Shown: piece by piece, positions 1 through 10,779 of the stretch | Layout of the letters: each line of letters opens with the position of its first letter | How positions within the stretch are numbered: the first letter of the stretch is position 1 | Origin: Delphinus delphis | Lineage: Eukaryota; Chordata; Mammalia; Artiodactyla; Delphinidae | Assembly (NCBI RefSeq): GCF_949987515.2 | Contig: NC_082694.2 | Span: 60,386,080-60,450,079 of the forward strand | DNA length: 64,000 nucleotides | Reading direction: 5' to 3' | Notes under the pieces: generated by a model | What the model was told of the DNA's origin: nothing | The model's input: only the letters and a program-made list of their open reading frames with translations | The model's database searches: none | Made by a program: the position numbers and the translations under genes

Positions 1-83
1 CGTGGCGGGCAGGGACTGCGTGCGCCTTCGGGAACTGCGGCGCCCGGCCCCGGGGTCAGCGGCTGGGATCCTTGGCGCCGCTG
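1..83 (+). other. CDC42EP3: 3' end of a noncoding first exon of CDC42EP3 (partial)
   Basis: A textbook 5' splice site, CTG|GTGAGT, falls at 83/84 within the CpG-rich block. CDC42EP3 is known to have an untranslated first exon and to carry its whole reading frame in a downstream exon, which fits this arrangement. The upstream exon boundary is outside the window. A second usable GTGAGT lies at 122-127, so an alternative, longer exon end is possible. Assigning this exon to CDC42EP3 is inference from position and strand; no transcript was consulted. Confidence 0.5.
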
Positions 84-260
84 GTGAGTTGCTGCCTGCC
101 CACGGCTTCTTCTCTGCGCGTGTGAGTATGTCCAAACCGGCGGCCGTGGCCGCTTCCGGCGTGCGCGGGGGGCTAGGCTTGGAAATGCACAGGGAGCAGG
201 GATACCTAGGGCATCCCCTTCCAGCTGGTGTCCAACGGATCAAAGGGGACATAAAGCAAA
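1..260 (+). promoter_or_regulatory. CDC42EP3: 3' part of a CpG island, probable CDC42EP3 promoter region
   Basis: The first ~180 bases are very GC-rich with many CpG dinucleotides (repeated cgcc, gcgg and gcgcg words). The density falls off by about 260 and the following DNA is ordinary AT-rich sequence. A consensus splice donor lies inside it and the next gene on this strand is CDC42EP3, so I infer that this is the downstream edge of that gene's CpG-island promoter. The transcription start itself is probably to the left of the window. No TATA box is visible in what is present. Confidence 0.55.
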
Positions 261-269
261 CTGGGAGGG

Positions 270-2472
270 GTGCGAGCGGCACGACCAGATCGCAGAGCTC
301 CACCGTTTGTGCCCACCACTTTTCAGGGTGAGGCTGCGCGGCTACACTGCACCCTCCGAGCTATTGACAGCCATTCTGGGCGCGTACTGCATTTTTCCAT
401 CTGAGAACAAGCCGCACATTGCTACCGCTCCCCTCCCACCGAGGACTGGCATCAGGGCTGCACAGGGTGCACGGTGCAGATCTGAGGTGGCAATACCCGC
501 TGGGTGCCCTCTCCTCACTTGACGAGGGGCATTGTGCCTGGGGCTCCAACCTGCAGATCTGGCAGTCGATTTTTTTTTTTTTTTTTTTTTTTTGGTACGG
601 TGGTTTCTGAACAACTGAAGTGTTTTCAATATTTTTTTCCCCTTTCTCCTTGAAACTAAGTATCTTGACAAGTATCGGACATGTAAGGACGAATGGATCT
701 GGCCATTTTTTCGTTATGGATTATTATACTCCATCCCCCTCTCGACTTCGGGAGGCATGTGTTTCATCTTATAAATAGAAAGTAGCATATTTTTTGGCAG
801 GACCTCCTTTATACTGTACAGTCTGAGAGGTCAGTTTAAAAATAAATATGCACTTGAATGTTACATTACCGAGAGCCAGGCTGTGGCTGGGACAAGCTGC
901 GTGGACAGCAGCATCAAAGCCGGGAGCGCAGCTGTGTTGAAAGGAGTAAAAGCCCCAGAGTGCAGCCCAAGCTGACAGTCAAGTAATTACATTTTGTTTA
1001 AAAAAAAAAAAAAGTGAGTGAATTAAAATGAGGGCGGGAATAGGAATGTCAGAAGGGTATTGCAACATGAATCTTTCCAGACCTGGTGTATTTGGGGGAG
1101 TCGCCGCTGATGCGTGCTAGGTGGTGGGGTGGGAGGTGCTGGGTAAGGGGAGGGAATTTATGAGTGTCTTAGGGAGACAAAGGTTTCCTCCCCACCCCCC
1201 AGCTCTTAGGCTTCACAGTAGTATCCTAGAGTTTCTTGGGGGCGCTGCCTTTAAAAAAGAACACAAATCAGGAGAGCAGCAGATTTGAATAGGAAAGCCT
1301 TTCTTGGGGACTTCCCAGGGAAGCACGGGGAGACAAAAGGCTCACCTAGAAGCCCTGATGATGCCCCAGGGGTATCCCTAAGGCAATTTAAAAGACTCCT
1401 ATAACCTAACTTCGAAAAGATCTTTCATCTAACGACCAGGGAAATGCAGCTTCTTTTCTGGACAGTTCCAGAGATTCTCTTTTTGATACCAGCTAAGATC
1501 TGTTATGAGCTCTTCTGACAGTTAAGAATAAGCTACACAGGTATGTTTTCAGATTAGGTTGAAACACTCAGAGATAAGTTAGGGCAGTTGTGAAATGTTT
1601 GGCATTGTCACATGTGAAATTAATGATAAAGACTAATAGTCAAAGAACCAAGGAATGGTTGAGAGTTCTTCATTAAGTCTCTTAAAGAATGTAGGTTTCC
1701 CAACAGGCATCACTCATTGAATAAAACACTCAGTACCAGCCTCTGGGCTCACAGATAAGAACATTAGAGGAGAAATTTGGAAGCCTTTCTGGATCCATGG
1801 CAGTTCCTGTTTTCCAGTGGTTATCATCTGCAAGAGATTTACATTATGAATTCCATGATTGGAACATGGTGCTATGACTGTGGCAGCAGCTACAGACATG
1901 GAATAAGATGAGCTCCCCCTTCCCTTAAGATCTGAGCAGTGAAATTCTGTTTTGTATCTCAATGGAACATGTAAAGACAGCCAGAGTAATAAGTGTTGCA
2001 CATTTTTTTGCTTTTTATTGTAAATTTAAACGTGGTGCAATATGAATAAATACAATGCCATAAAAATCATTGCAGAACTGTTCACATGAGCTGGTTTGTC
2101 CTACCTGCTGTCCAACTTTTCCTTTAAAGTGGTGTTTTATGTCCAACATGTTCACAAAAGCTGCCCTTTTTCCCTTCTAAAATTCGTGGTGTTCAACAGC
2201 ATTGGGGATAAAGTTGTTTTAACCTACATCCAAAAGACTTTTACCAGGCCATAAATTTTTCATAAGCTCTTTGCCCAGTAGCCATAACATTTATCCAGAG
2301 AGTGGACTTCCAATTCATAACCTGAAAAACCTCTAGGAAGACTGCTCTGATTTTTTTTTTAATTATGAAAATTCTTGCTTTCAGTCTGATTTTATTTAAG
2401 CTGGGCCTAATTTCTTTCTAACTAGAATCCTGTGTACCTGTTTATTCACTGATGGAATAAAAACTTAAATCT
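270..2472. other. unique intronic sequence, no gene seen
   Basis: A 24-base T run lies at 570-593 and a short A run near 1000. The rest shows no recognisable repeat, RNA gene or reading frame. The proximal ~1 kb next to the CpG island may contain regulatory sites, but nothing specific can be supported by eye. Confidence 0.4.
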
Positions 2473-2687
2473 ATTTTTTTTTTTTTTTTTTTTTTGCGGT
2501 ACGCGGGCCTTTCACTATTGTGGCCTCTCCCGTTGCGGAGCACAGGCTCCGGACGCGCAGGCTCAGCAGCCGTGGCCCACGGGCCCAGCCGCTCCGTGGC
2601 ATGTGGGATCTTCCGGACCGGGGCACAAACCCGTGTCCCCTGCATCGGCAGGTGGACTCTCAACCACTGCGCCACCAGGGAAGCCCC
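2473..2687 (-). mobile_element. CHR-type tRNA-derived SINE, antisense
   Basis: The element reads as a poly(T) tail, then the GC-rich SINE body, then the reverse complement of the tRNA-like head ending in ...CCACCAGGGAAGCCCC. It is flanked by the perfect 7-bp target-site duplication taaatct at 2466-2472 and 2688-2694. The long uninterrupted T tail and intact ends suggest a young insertion. The family is typical of cetaceans. Confidence 0.9.
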
Positions 2688-2889
2688 TAAATCTGTTTTT
2701 TAAATGCAGTTATGTTTGCCAGAGAGCAAGGACAGTATAGTCATTTGAAACTACTAGATTAAGCCAGCCACAAAATCTTTACCAAGCACCGAAGCCAAAG
2801 AACTCTCCTAATATATCCCACTGTTCCGTGAATTTGTATGTCAAAGGTACTTCCTACATGGAGCCTGCCCTAAGTGCCAAGCCCTGTTC

Positions 2890-3015
2890 TTAGCCCTTTA
2901 CCTTGAATAACTCATTTATTTCTAATAATCACTCTATGAAGAAGGCACTGTTAATATCCCCATTTTACAGGTGTGGAAAGACCTCTTACATAATTTGCCC
3001 CAAATTACACAGTAA
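2890..3015 (-). repeat. MIR SINE fragment, antisense
   Basis: The word string ATCCCCATTTTACAG and the following gaaag...cacagtaagga match the core of a reverse-complemented MIR. Diverged and truncated. Named from memory of the family. Confidence 0.6.
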
Positions 3016-3134
3016 GGAACATACCTAAACATGCATATGCAATTTAGCAACCCAGTATGTGCATGAATGATTGGCTAATTTTCCACAAAGATCAGCATCT
3101 TCTGCTTAAGGAGATGGGGAAAAACCCTGAAGTT

Positions 3135-3350
3135 AAGAGCCTCTGAGGCAGGCTGTCTGGGTTCATATCTTGGCCCTGGCACTCAATACTTGTGTGACTT
3201 GGTGCAAATTACTTAGCCTGTGTACCTCAGTTTATCAGTTACAAAATGAGGATAATATTACTCTGAGGATTAAATGAGTTAAAAAAGAACACACTCAGAA
3301 CAGGCCAGGTCCAGAGTAGACCCAATAAAAAGTTGATGCTTTCATTATTG
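3135..3350 (+). repeat. MIR SINE
   Basis: The order of signatures fits a sense MIR: gctgtctgggttcatat (tRNA-like part), then tgtgtgacttggtgcaaatta, cctcagttt, aaaatgaggataatat, and aggattaaatgag. The copy is nearly complete but diverged. Confidence 0.75.
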
Positions 3351-3365
3351 CTTTTGTTGTTTCCT

Positions 3366-3545
3366 TAGGTGCTTAATACTTGTTGTCTCATTTAATATTC
3401 ACAACTGCTCTCTGAAGTAGATAGTATTGTTCTTATTTTCCAGATGAGAACACAGGCTCAGAAAGGTTTAGTAACTTGGCCATGGTCACACAGCTAAGTA
3501 AGTAGCAGAATCAGGTTTGAACTCAGGTCTGTTTGACCTTATGCT
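3366..3545 (-). repeat. MIR SINE, antisense
   Basis: The core ttttccagatgagaacacaggctcagaaaggtt and ggtcacacagctaagtaag are classic reverse-complement MIR. It lies tail to tail with the sense MIR just upstream, so the two together could form an imperfect inverted pair. Confidence 0.75.
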
Positions 3546-5334
3546 AAATAAATACCCCACCCTCACCAACAGGGAGGAAGGCCAGGGAAGCTATTAAATC
3601 AGACTCTTTTAAGGGTTTTTGGCCTCTGACAGAGAACTCATTTCGCAGTACACTGTATCTCACAGTACCACCGCCCAAAGGAAGATGACAGTAATTGCCA
3701 ACCTTTGGGAATACCATGTGAATTATTTTATTTATTGAAGATAGTTCAACTCACAAGTATGGCCAGTAGTCATCTGCAGTGGATCCAGCATCAAACTGCT
3801 AGCGGTAACCCGAGCAGTTTAATTTATACCATAAACAAACAGATTTACTAGGAATATCAGGACCCAAACATGAAGTGGAGTTTAGTGTGTGGAACACATC
3901 CTTACTTTGAAGTTCTAGAGGTCAGGGGGTTGCAGGGTCCAGTAACCGATCTGGATAGTCACCTCCTTGAGACTGGTGACCACATCCATGGTGCCTGGCC
4001 CTGCAGTCCCTGGCACTTGTGATGTTGCCCCAAGAGGAGCTAAAGCAAGATGCAGGAACCACGAGCAAGGTGTGCAGGAAGGTTCTGTCCTTGGCAGAAG
4101 TCAGGCCTCATTACAGTTCTAAGTTCTGTACATGCCCCAGACCCTGCCAGATAACCTTCTGGTGTGAAAGAGCAAGGAGGCCTTTGAAACCTAGAGGGGT
4201 GCCCTGGATAACCCAAGGGGCCTGCCTGGCCTCCACTGCCTTTGATACTGTGGGTTTGTGATGAGCTGTGGGAGGCTGCTCAGATTGAAGCAGGGGTTCT
4301 GGAAAGGATGTCTTGGCTTGAAATAACCCAAGTTGTCTCAAAACCGAAGGCAACAGCGTTAGGACTCTTCACCTCCATTTGGAATCTCCCCTTTTCCTGC
4401 CCCCATCCTTTCAAGGTTACAAACCAAAACAGCATCCCACAAACCAGAATAAATAATATCAGTAGCCAAATAGTTCTACAGCAAGTCAGGTATGTTCTTT
4501 CCTTTAGAAAAAGATGCCTTCCTTGGCCTTATTGTACTTCTTGAGTGCCCGGGTTCACCCAGTCTCATAGTGATGACTGAGTTTGACAGTACCTCTGGTG
4601 GAAGAGCAGTCTTTTAAATTAAAGCATACACTTTTATAATACAAATCATATTGATATTAGAAAGTTTGCTATGTCTGAATAGCCAAGAAAACTGATGAGT
4701 TTAAGGGCTGATGAGTTCAAATTAGTATTTTCTTGATCAAGTCATGAATTAATAGTAGAATGCTTGAACCTCAAATTTTAAATTTTTTAAAACCTGGATT
4801 TTCAGTGGTTTGGGTTTTATTTGCATATTTGAGAAAGTCATCATTAATCTTCTAGCCTTTGATTCTTTGTTAGAGTGTTACAGAGATCACACACCTGCAG
4901 TTAGCTAATACAGCACCACCTCATGTGAACTCTGAGACAGGAATAGCATCAGAAGAGGATTCTTTGGGAAACCAGTCTGATGAAGGTCCCTCCCTGCAGG
5001 ACTTTTCAGAGCATTGAATGTCGCTGGTACAGTGAATCTCCACACGGAGATAGTGTCTATCAAATCATTTTGCCCACAGAGCAGCTGCCAGGACTAGTCT
5101 AGCAAGAAACACTTTGGGAACCATCAAGCCAGAGGCAGACACCACCCGCTGTAGCCTGCCCTACAGAGCTGAAGGAACTCAAGAACCTTTTAGAGAACCG
5201 CAGGGTGTACAGGGCCAGAGACACAGGAACGCACTAGAAGATGCTAGCAAACACCCCGCCATTCTATTTGATAAAACTCATGCAGAATTAAGTGGAGACA
5301 ATCACAGAGGGACTGGAGATCAGAAAACATAGGT
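3546..5334. other. unique intronic sequence
   Basis: No coding exon, RNA gene or recognisable repeat is visible. Several short open frames here have no protein-like composition. Confidence 0.4.
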
Positions 5335-5460
5335 TCTGGTCTTAGCTCTGACCCAGGTTGTGACCTCTTGGGGTCTTATTCTCATCTCTAAGATGAAGGT
5401 TTTGGTTCTAGATGATTTCCGATCATCTCTAGCTCTAGAATCCAGTGAGCCAGGATCAGT
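5335..5460 (+). repeat. MIR-like SINE fragment
   Basis: Words such as tgacctcttggggtctt, atctctaagatgaagg and the terminal gatcatctctagctctagaat resemble the 3' half of a sense MIR/MIRb. Diverged. Confidence 0.5.
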
Positions 5461-6689
5461 GACACCTATTAGCATAGCAGTCTTACTACTATACTAATAT
5501 GTAAAACCCTGTGTTAAAAAACACACCTAGTGCGAATCTATGCGGGGCAGCCCAAGCCAACGTGGAGGGCAGAGAACTTCAAAGTCAGGCCTCTATTTAG
5601 ACAGCTTACACGTTTGGGAATCCGTCATGTTCTGGTGACAACCTGAAGGTCATATTTGTAGACGCATCATGCCAATGATAGATGACTGTGTGTTTAGTTG
5701 AAAAAGACCCGTTCTGTTCAAATCCATTATAATCATTTAGGCTACACACAACTTTTTAAACAAGCAAAGTCATTTTTAGGTAAAATGTGGCTTTGCCATT
5801 TCAGAATATATGTGAATTCTTTCCCTTTTTATTTATTTTTTTAACTTTTTTTTTTTTGGCCAAGGAGCAGTTCAGACACGTAACATTGATTTTTAACACA
5901 GCAGGAGACGGGGGTAAGCCCTTGACTGGCCAGCTATGTCACAAGGTGAATCCTTGCCCATCTCTGGGTAAGTTCTGTCTGGGAAGATGTGCAAGGGGAA
6001 GGATGGGGGTGCAGAGGAAGCTGGTAGAAGTTCTCCAAGCTCTCTCCTGGCTCTAAACAGCTGTGATTCTGTTTTTTTGTGTTTGGTTTTTCCTTGTATC
6101 TGAGGCATTTTCCATAGTGTCTTGTACCTTCTCCTATTTTAACACTGATTGTGTTTAAATGATCATTTGTTGACCCTTGTGGCTGCCTAGACTACTGGCT
6201 CTTTTGAGAGTAGGGACTGAACCTAGTTTAGCTTGGCATTCATCTTTTTTACAATAGGACTTAATGAAAAAATGGACAATCTAGTCCTACCTGTGTTATC
6301 TTCTCTTAGCATTGTTAAGCCAGAAATCCTTTTCAGTTACCCAAGCTTAAGTCTGACCATAGTAAAATTATTCCTTCCCAGGCTACCAAATGTTCAAATT
6401 CAAAAGGAGGTTCCTCCAATCCTTTGGTTTTGGTGATAATGATCATCCAAGGTACTCTGAAAATCAGGCCACCACCAGAACTTCCTCAAAGTCTTCTCGG
6501 CTGGGCTGTTCCAACCTCCATTGAAGCTTTCTCCTGCCCAGGTGTGACTGTGGTGGCTCGGTACCGTGTGTCCGCTTACCGCACAGACTGGGCAGTCCAG
6601 GTGCTGGAAGGATGAGCGTTGTTGTTTCCTAATGCTCACCTAGACCTCTCAGCCATGCCTGCATGAGCCACTCATCATTGGTGTGCTCA
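5461..6689. other. unique intronic sequence
   Basis: A short T-rich tract lies at about 5830-5860. Otherwise I see nothing I can name. Confidence 0.35.
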
Positions 6690-6815
6690 CTGATCATCTG
6701 TCTCCATGCTGGGACGTAGGCTCTGTGAGCACATCATTGCTGTAGCCTCGGTTCCTAGAATAGTGCCTGGCACTCAGTAGGTCCTTATTAGATGTTCGTT
6801 GTTGAATGGACATTG
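6690..6815 (+). repeat. LINE L2 3' end
   Basis: ctgtgagcacatcattg followed by agtgcctggcactcagtagg and the tail ttattagatgttcgttgttgaatgg matches the well-known L2 3' terminus in sense orientation. Confidence 0.65.
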
Positions 6816-7199
6816 TGGAAGGTGAATGACTAGCCAGGGACTGGATGAAGTCATATGGAAGGCTCTCTCCAAAGCCTGCTGCTCGCTGAATGAATCAGCT
6901 CAAGCCACATGTCCCACTGTGCACGGCATTGCACCGAACTGGAAACTCGTTTCCTGCTCTCAGATGACTTCAGAGTGAAATGTTTTCCAAACTAATGTTG
7001 ATTTTTGGCCTTACATAAGTTTTAGTAGAAGTTTACGCTCGTGGGTGGATTTTGTTCTGTATTCCTCTTAAGCCCTTAAGCTGTGGGCTCACCTGACAGG
7101 GCAGGTAGTGCCACTGCCGGACATATCTCAGGGGCACTATGGGGAGTAAAACAGTGACTTTTTCCCAATTCCATTTTTTTCGTAGAATGAGGAATTATA

Positions 7200-7345
7200 C
7201 AGTTGGCTGTCTGTATCCGTGGGTTCTGCATCTGCAGACTCAGCCAACAGCAGATCAGAAACATTGGGGGGAAATAAAAGTTCCAAAAGCAAACCTGAAT
7301 TTGCTGTACACTAGCAACTATTTCTACTTTGTATGTGTCGTCTCC
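7200..7345 (+). mobile_element. MER2 (Tigger-type DNA transposon) fragment
   Basis: It starts cagttggctgtctgtatcc, then gtgggttctgcatctgcaga. A GGGGGGAAATAAAAGTTCC segment and gcaactatttctactttg follow. This order matches the left half of MER2, a nonautonomous TcMar-Tigger element. The right half is missing. Named from memory. Confidence 0.65.
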
Positions 7346-7420
7346 TGCTAAGAAGACACCGTTACTATCTCCACTCTACAGATGAGCAAGCTGAGGCTCT
7401 CAGAGAAAGTCATTGGCATT
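7346..7420 (-). repeat. MIR fragment, antisense
   Basis: ccactctacagatgagcaagctgaggctctcagagaaag is a short reverse MIR core directly abutting the MER2 fragment. Confidence 0.5.
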
Positions 7421-9184
7421 GCTTTGTACCCTTAATATCAGGAAAATGAGAAAAGATAATGAAAATTTTATAAACTAGTAAAAAGTATTTTTATTCTAAG
7501 GATAGTCTTAACTTCACTAAAAAGCATTGTTTTTTTTCTTAAAATTCCCTAGAAGCTAGAACTCTAACATCCGTTTTCTTTATTAAGTATAAATAAATCT
7601 CAAACACAAATCTATGATTCTATTACCTGTCTGTGTGCACATGAAGCTTATGTGCACATACCGGGGGCTGCTACTTGAAATGAGGAACACAGACTAGCGG
7701 GTATCTCCCCAAACTCCTCTCCCAGTGCAGGAATGCTCTCCCTCCCCTCTGGAATTCCTACCACAGTCTCAGGCTCAGCTGGAAAACTTCCTTTGATGGG
7801 CCTTTCCCATTCTTTAAGCTGATTAACTCAAGTTGGTTAGACTTCTTCCCATCCAGCCCCACCTGGCCTCTCCTTGAACCTTAATCACACACCTAATTCT
7901 TTTCTTCAAATGGTACTGATTCCCTCTCACCTGACAGCTCACCAAATATTTAAAGAAAATAACTGTATGCCTTTAAATTTTTCTTCATCTGACCAATCAT
8001 TGGCTGTAATTTTCCTGGAGTCCCATTTGTTCTCAAGGCTGGAGGAATTACCCTTGGAGATAAAGGATACATGTACCTGTAAAGAAGTTAGCTCCGTGTC
8101 CTGCTGACAGAATTATTCTCTAATTAAGCTGGAGGTAAGAATTCCAGTTGTTCACAGGGCAGACACAAATCATTTTAGCCCCATCTGCAATCATATATTG
8201 GTGACTGCCAGAGACATTTTAAGGAGAAAATGGATATGGTTATTTTGGTAATTAGAATGGTTCCCCTCCTTAGCACTGTATTTCAGTAGATGTTCTGCTT
8301 TTTCATTTGGGATAAAGATGCTTTGTGCTTGCATAGCACTCTATGAAGATTTTCACACTCAGCTCTTATAATCACCTGAGAGATAGACGGGTTTGGGGTG
8401 ATTATCCCATTTACACAGGAGGTAACTGGCCCCCACATGGTCTGGAGTTGTAAAAGAATCCTATAGGGCTGGCTCAACGTTTCACCCAGTTCTTTCCTCC
8501 CCTAAGGCCTAGAATAGCAGTGAGAGCTCTGTCTACTGTTTTGCTTGCCCATGTGTTCATTCATTTAATAGGTGGGGTTTTTTTTAAGTACTTGATCTGT
8601 GCTAGTTATACACTGATATTAAAACAATCTTTTTCTGTAGAATGTTCATTATACAGTTTCTTGCAGGTTCCCTTGTATATCTTGGGCTAAATAATCCAAG
8701 TTTCCCCTTAATCCATTTCCTTTTGAAAGGAGAGGTCAGGCGAGCAAGCTCATTGTTTCTCCTGGGCCTCATTCTTTAAGATTGGCTTAAATGTAACTTG
8801 TAAGTCTGCATTCCGGGAAATGTATTGTCAGATCTTTCTAGAGTCTTGCCTGTCTCTCTAAGACTCTATTTGCACATGGCAGTCATGGATGGAAGTCTTT
8901 TCCCTTTGAAATAGCATGTCAACAAATATTTTTTGCCTTAATCTCAACGATCTGTATGAGTCTGTAGAATTACTGTGGCTCACACTGATAAGCTGTTAAA
9001 TTCTAACCCTGCACGGATAGAGAAAGGAAAAGAAAGAAACCCTTTGCCACAAGAAAATAGATGACAGCTCCTTGCTAGATGATGTTTTAAATTTATTTTC
9101 CTGTAGGAGTCACAGAAAGACTCAGATTGCATCTTCAGCAGGGCAGGCAGGGTTGAAGAGGAAAGATGTCAAGGCAATCTCAAA
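7421..9184. other. mostly unique intronic sequence with small old-repeat pieces
   Basis: A degraded antisense MIR is visible at about 8320-8470 (ataatcacctgagagatagac, cccatttacacaggaggtaact). A short stretch near 8550-8610 resembles an ancient L2-like 3' repeat. No gene was recognised. Confidence 0.4.
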
Positions 9185-9800
9185 CTTTCTCATTTGTTCA
9201 TTTAACAAACATTTGTTCAGTACCAGCCATGAATTAAATATAGTCTGTTCCCAAGAGAAGGCAGCCTAGTGGAGTAGACATTAGTAATTGCAGTATACTG
9301 TGAGAGTTGGTGGGTTTGAGGTATAAAAGGGTAGTATAGGCCTTGAGGACTGGCTGGACATGTAGCTGCAGGGTTGGGCGAGACCCTGATTGCTAAAGTG
9401 GGCCTCACAGGCTATCTTATCTCCAGGCTGTAAGGGTGGGCCTGCCACTCAAGGTTAAGGGAGCATTCTAGATGGTGCATTCTGATAGAGACTGAAACAT
9501 AAAGTGGAAGATGAGGTTGAAGGCAAGGAGACAGGTGGGAAGGCAAATGCCCTTGTGCAAGAGATCGTGAAAGCTACAAGTGAGGCTGAGGCATGAGGCA
9601 GTAGGATGGACAAGAGGAGACAAGTAATAGGACTTGATGTGGAGAATGAGGCAGGGCGAGGAGTCGGGGGTGACAGCTGGGTTTTGGATTTGGGTGACTT
9701 CCTGCCATTTACTGAGAGGGAAAAGTACAGGAGGCCTATGCTGAGGGCTGGCAAGAGGAGGAAAGATGGCAAATTCCATCAGGGGTAAGCTGAACGGGAA
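9185..9800 (-). repeat. LINE L2-derived remnant, antisense
   Basis: aacaaacatttgttcagtacc, followed by aattgcagtatactgtgaga and later aggacttgatgtgg and tgccatttactgagaggg, reads as the reverse complement of an L2 3' portion. It is very diverged and interrupted. The family assignment is from remembered sense and antisense L2 signatures. Confidence 0.45.
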
Positions 9801-10309
9801 GTACCTGAAGGAGGCAACAGAGAAAGGTATGAAAGACTAGGGGAGAAAAGTCCAGTGCTTCTTTCTGTGAAGGACCAGTGTTTTTTAGTGTTCTGTTTCT
9901 TTGTTTCAATTTCCAATGGATTGTATAGGATACCTGGCACAACACAATGAGTAGCTGCTTGGACCACACCCAGTTTCCACTCAGACCTGATCATACACAG
10001 CTCCCAAACTTGCCAAGAGTCTGACCAATAAGAAAAATCCACAGATCCGCATGCTTGATTATGTCATAAAGTTTCTAGAAGCTTACTTTCAATTTCTTTC
10101 CTTATCTCATCATGGACTGGCCTAGTCCATAGATCCACTTTGAGTAGCACTGGTCTAGACTAAGGTATGTATAGGCTGAAGACACAGATTTGGAAGTTAG
10201 CATTAGAGGTAGTTGAGGCCAAGGACAGGGGTGTGATTGCTGGAAGATTGTTAAGGGCTGGGCCATGGACAACCACCATCCAACCCCGTGAAAATGCCAA
10301 TGTCTAAGG

Positions 10310-10779
10310 CAGAGGTTCAAACTTTTCCCATAAAGCGTCAGTTTAGTGTTTTAGGTTTCGATGGCCACATACAGCCTATCACAGCGACTCAACTCTGACC
10401 TTGTCATTTGAAAGCAGCTCTACCAGTTTCCAGCCCTCAGCACTACAGGGAACGGGGGCCGGAAAATTCTTTGTTGTGGGGGCAGTGTCCTGTGCGTCAC
10501 AGAATGTTCATTTAGCCGTGCCTCTGACCTCTGTCTACTAGATGCCAGTAGATGCCACCACCCCCAGTCATGAGAATCAAAAATATGTCTAGACATTGCC
10601 AAATGTCACCTGCGGGGGTGGGGGTGGGGGGGATGGGACAGAATCACCCTCGGTTGAGAACTACTGAGCTGAAGGTAGTACATTAAAAAATGAGCACTGG
10701 TGTGTTCCAATAAAACTTTATTTACAAAAACAGACACAGGGTTGGATTTGACCCACCTACCATAATTTGCAGACCCTTG
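10310..10779 (+). mobile_element. nonautonomous hAT-like DNA transposon, split by a MER20
   Basis: The left half (10310-10423) has cagaggttcaaacttt and gcgactcaactctgacc. The right half (about 10675-10779) has gtgttccaataaaacttt, tttacaaaaacagacac and ggatttgaccca, and ends agacccttg. The same element occurs uninterrupted at 42731-42930, which supports reading this one as a single old copy split by a later insertion. I cannot name the exact family with confidence. Confidence 0.6.
10424..10666 (-). mobile_element. MER20 (hAT-Charlie), antisense, nested
   Basis: ggccggaaaattctttgttg, then gtctactagatgccagtag, agacattgccaaatgtcacc, and the terminal ggttgagaactactg are the MER20 consensus read on the opposite strand. 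It sits inside the older hAT-like element. Flanking 8-mers share only agct, so the original target duplication has decayed. MER20 copies are known to have been recruited as enhancers in endometrial stromal cells of placental mammals. Whether this one is active is unknown. Confidence 0.7.

Noticed and set aside
2..331. 109-codon frame at the CpG island
   Set aside because: It crosses the inferred splice donor and starts at GTG. It is a GC-rich chance frame.
570..610. T24 run followed by ggtacggtgg, which resembles the junction between a SINE tail and body
   Set aside because: Only about ten bases after the T run look SINE-like and no target duplication is visible, so I left it as a homopolymer.
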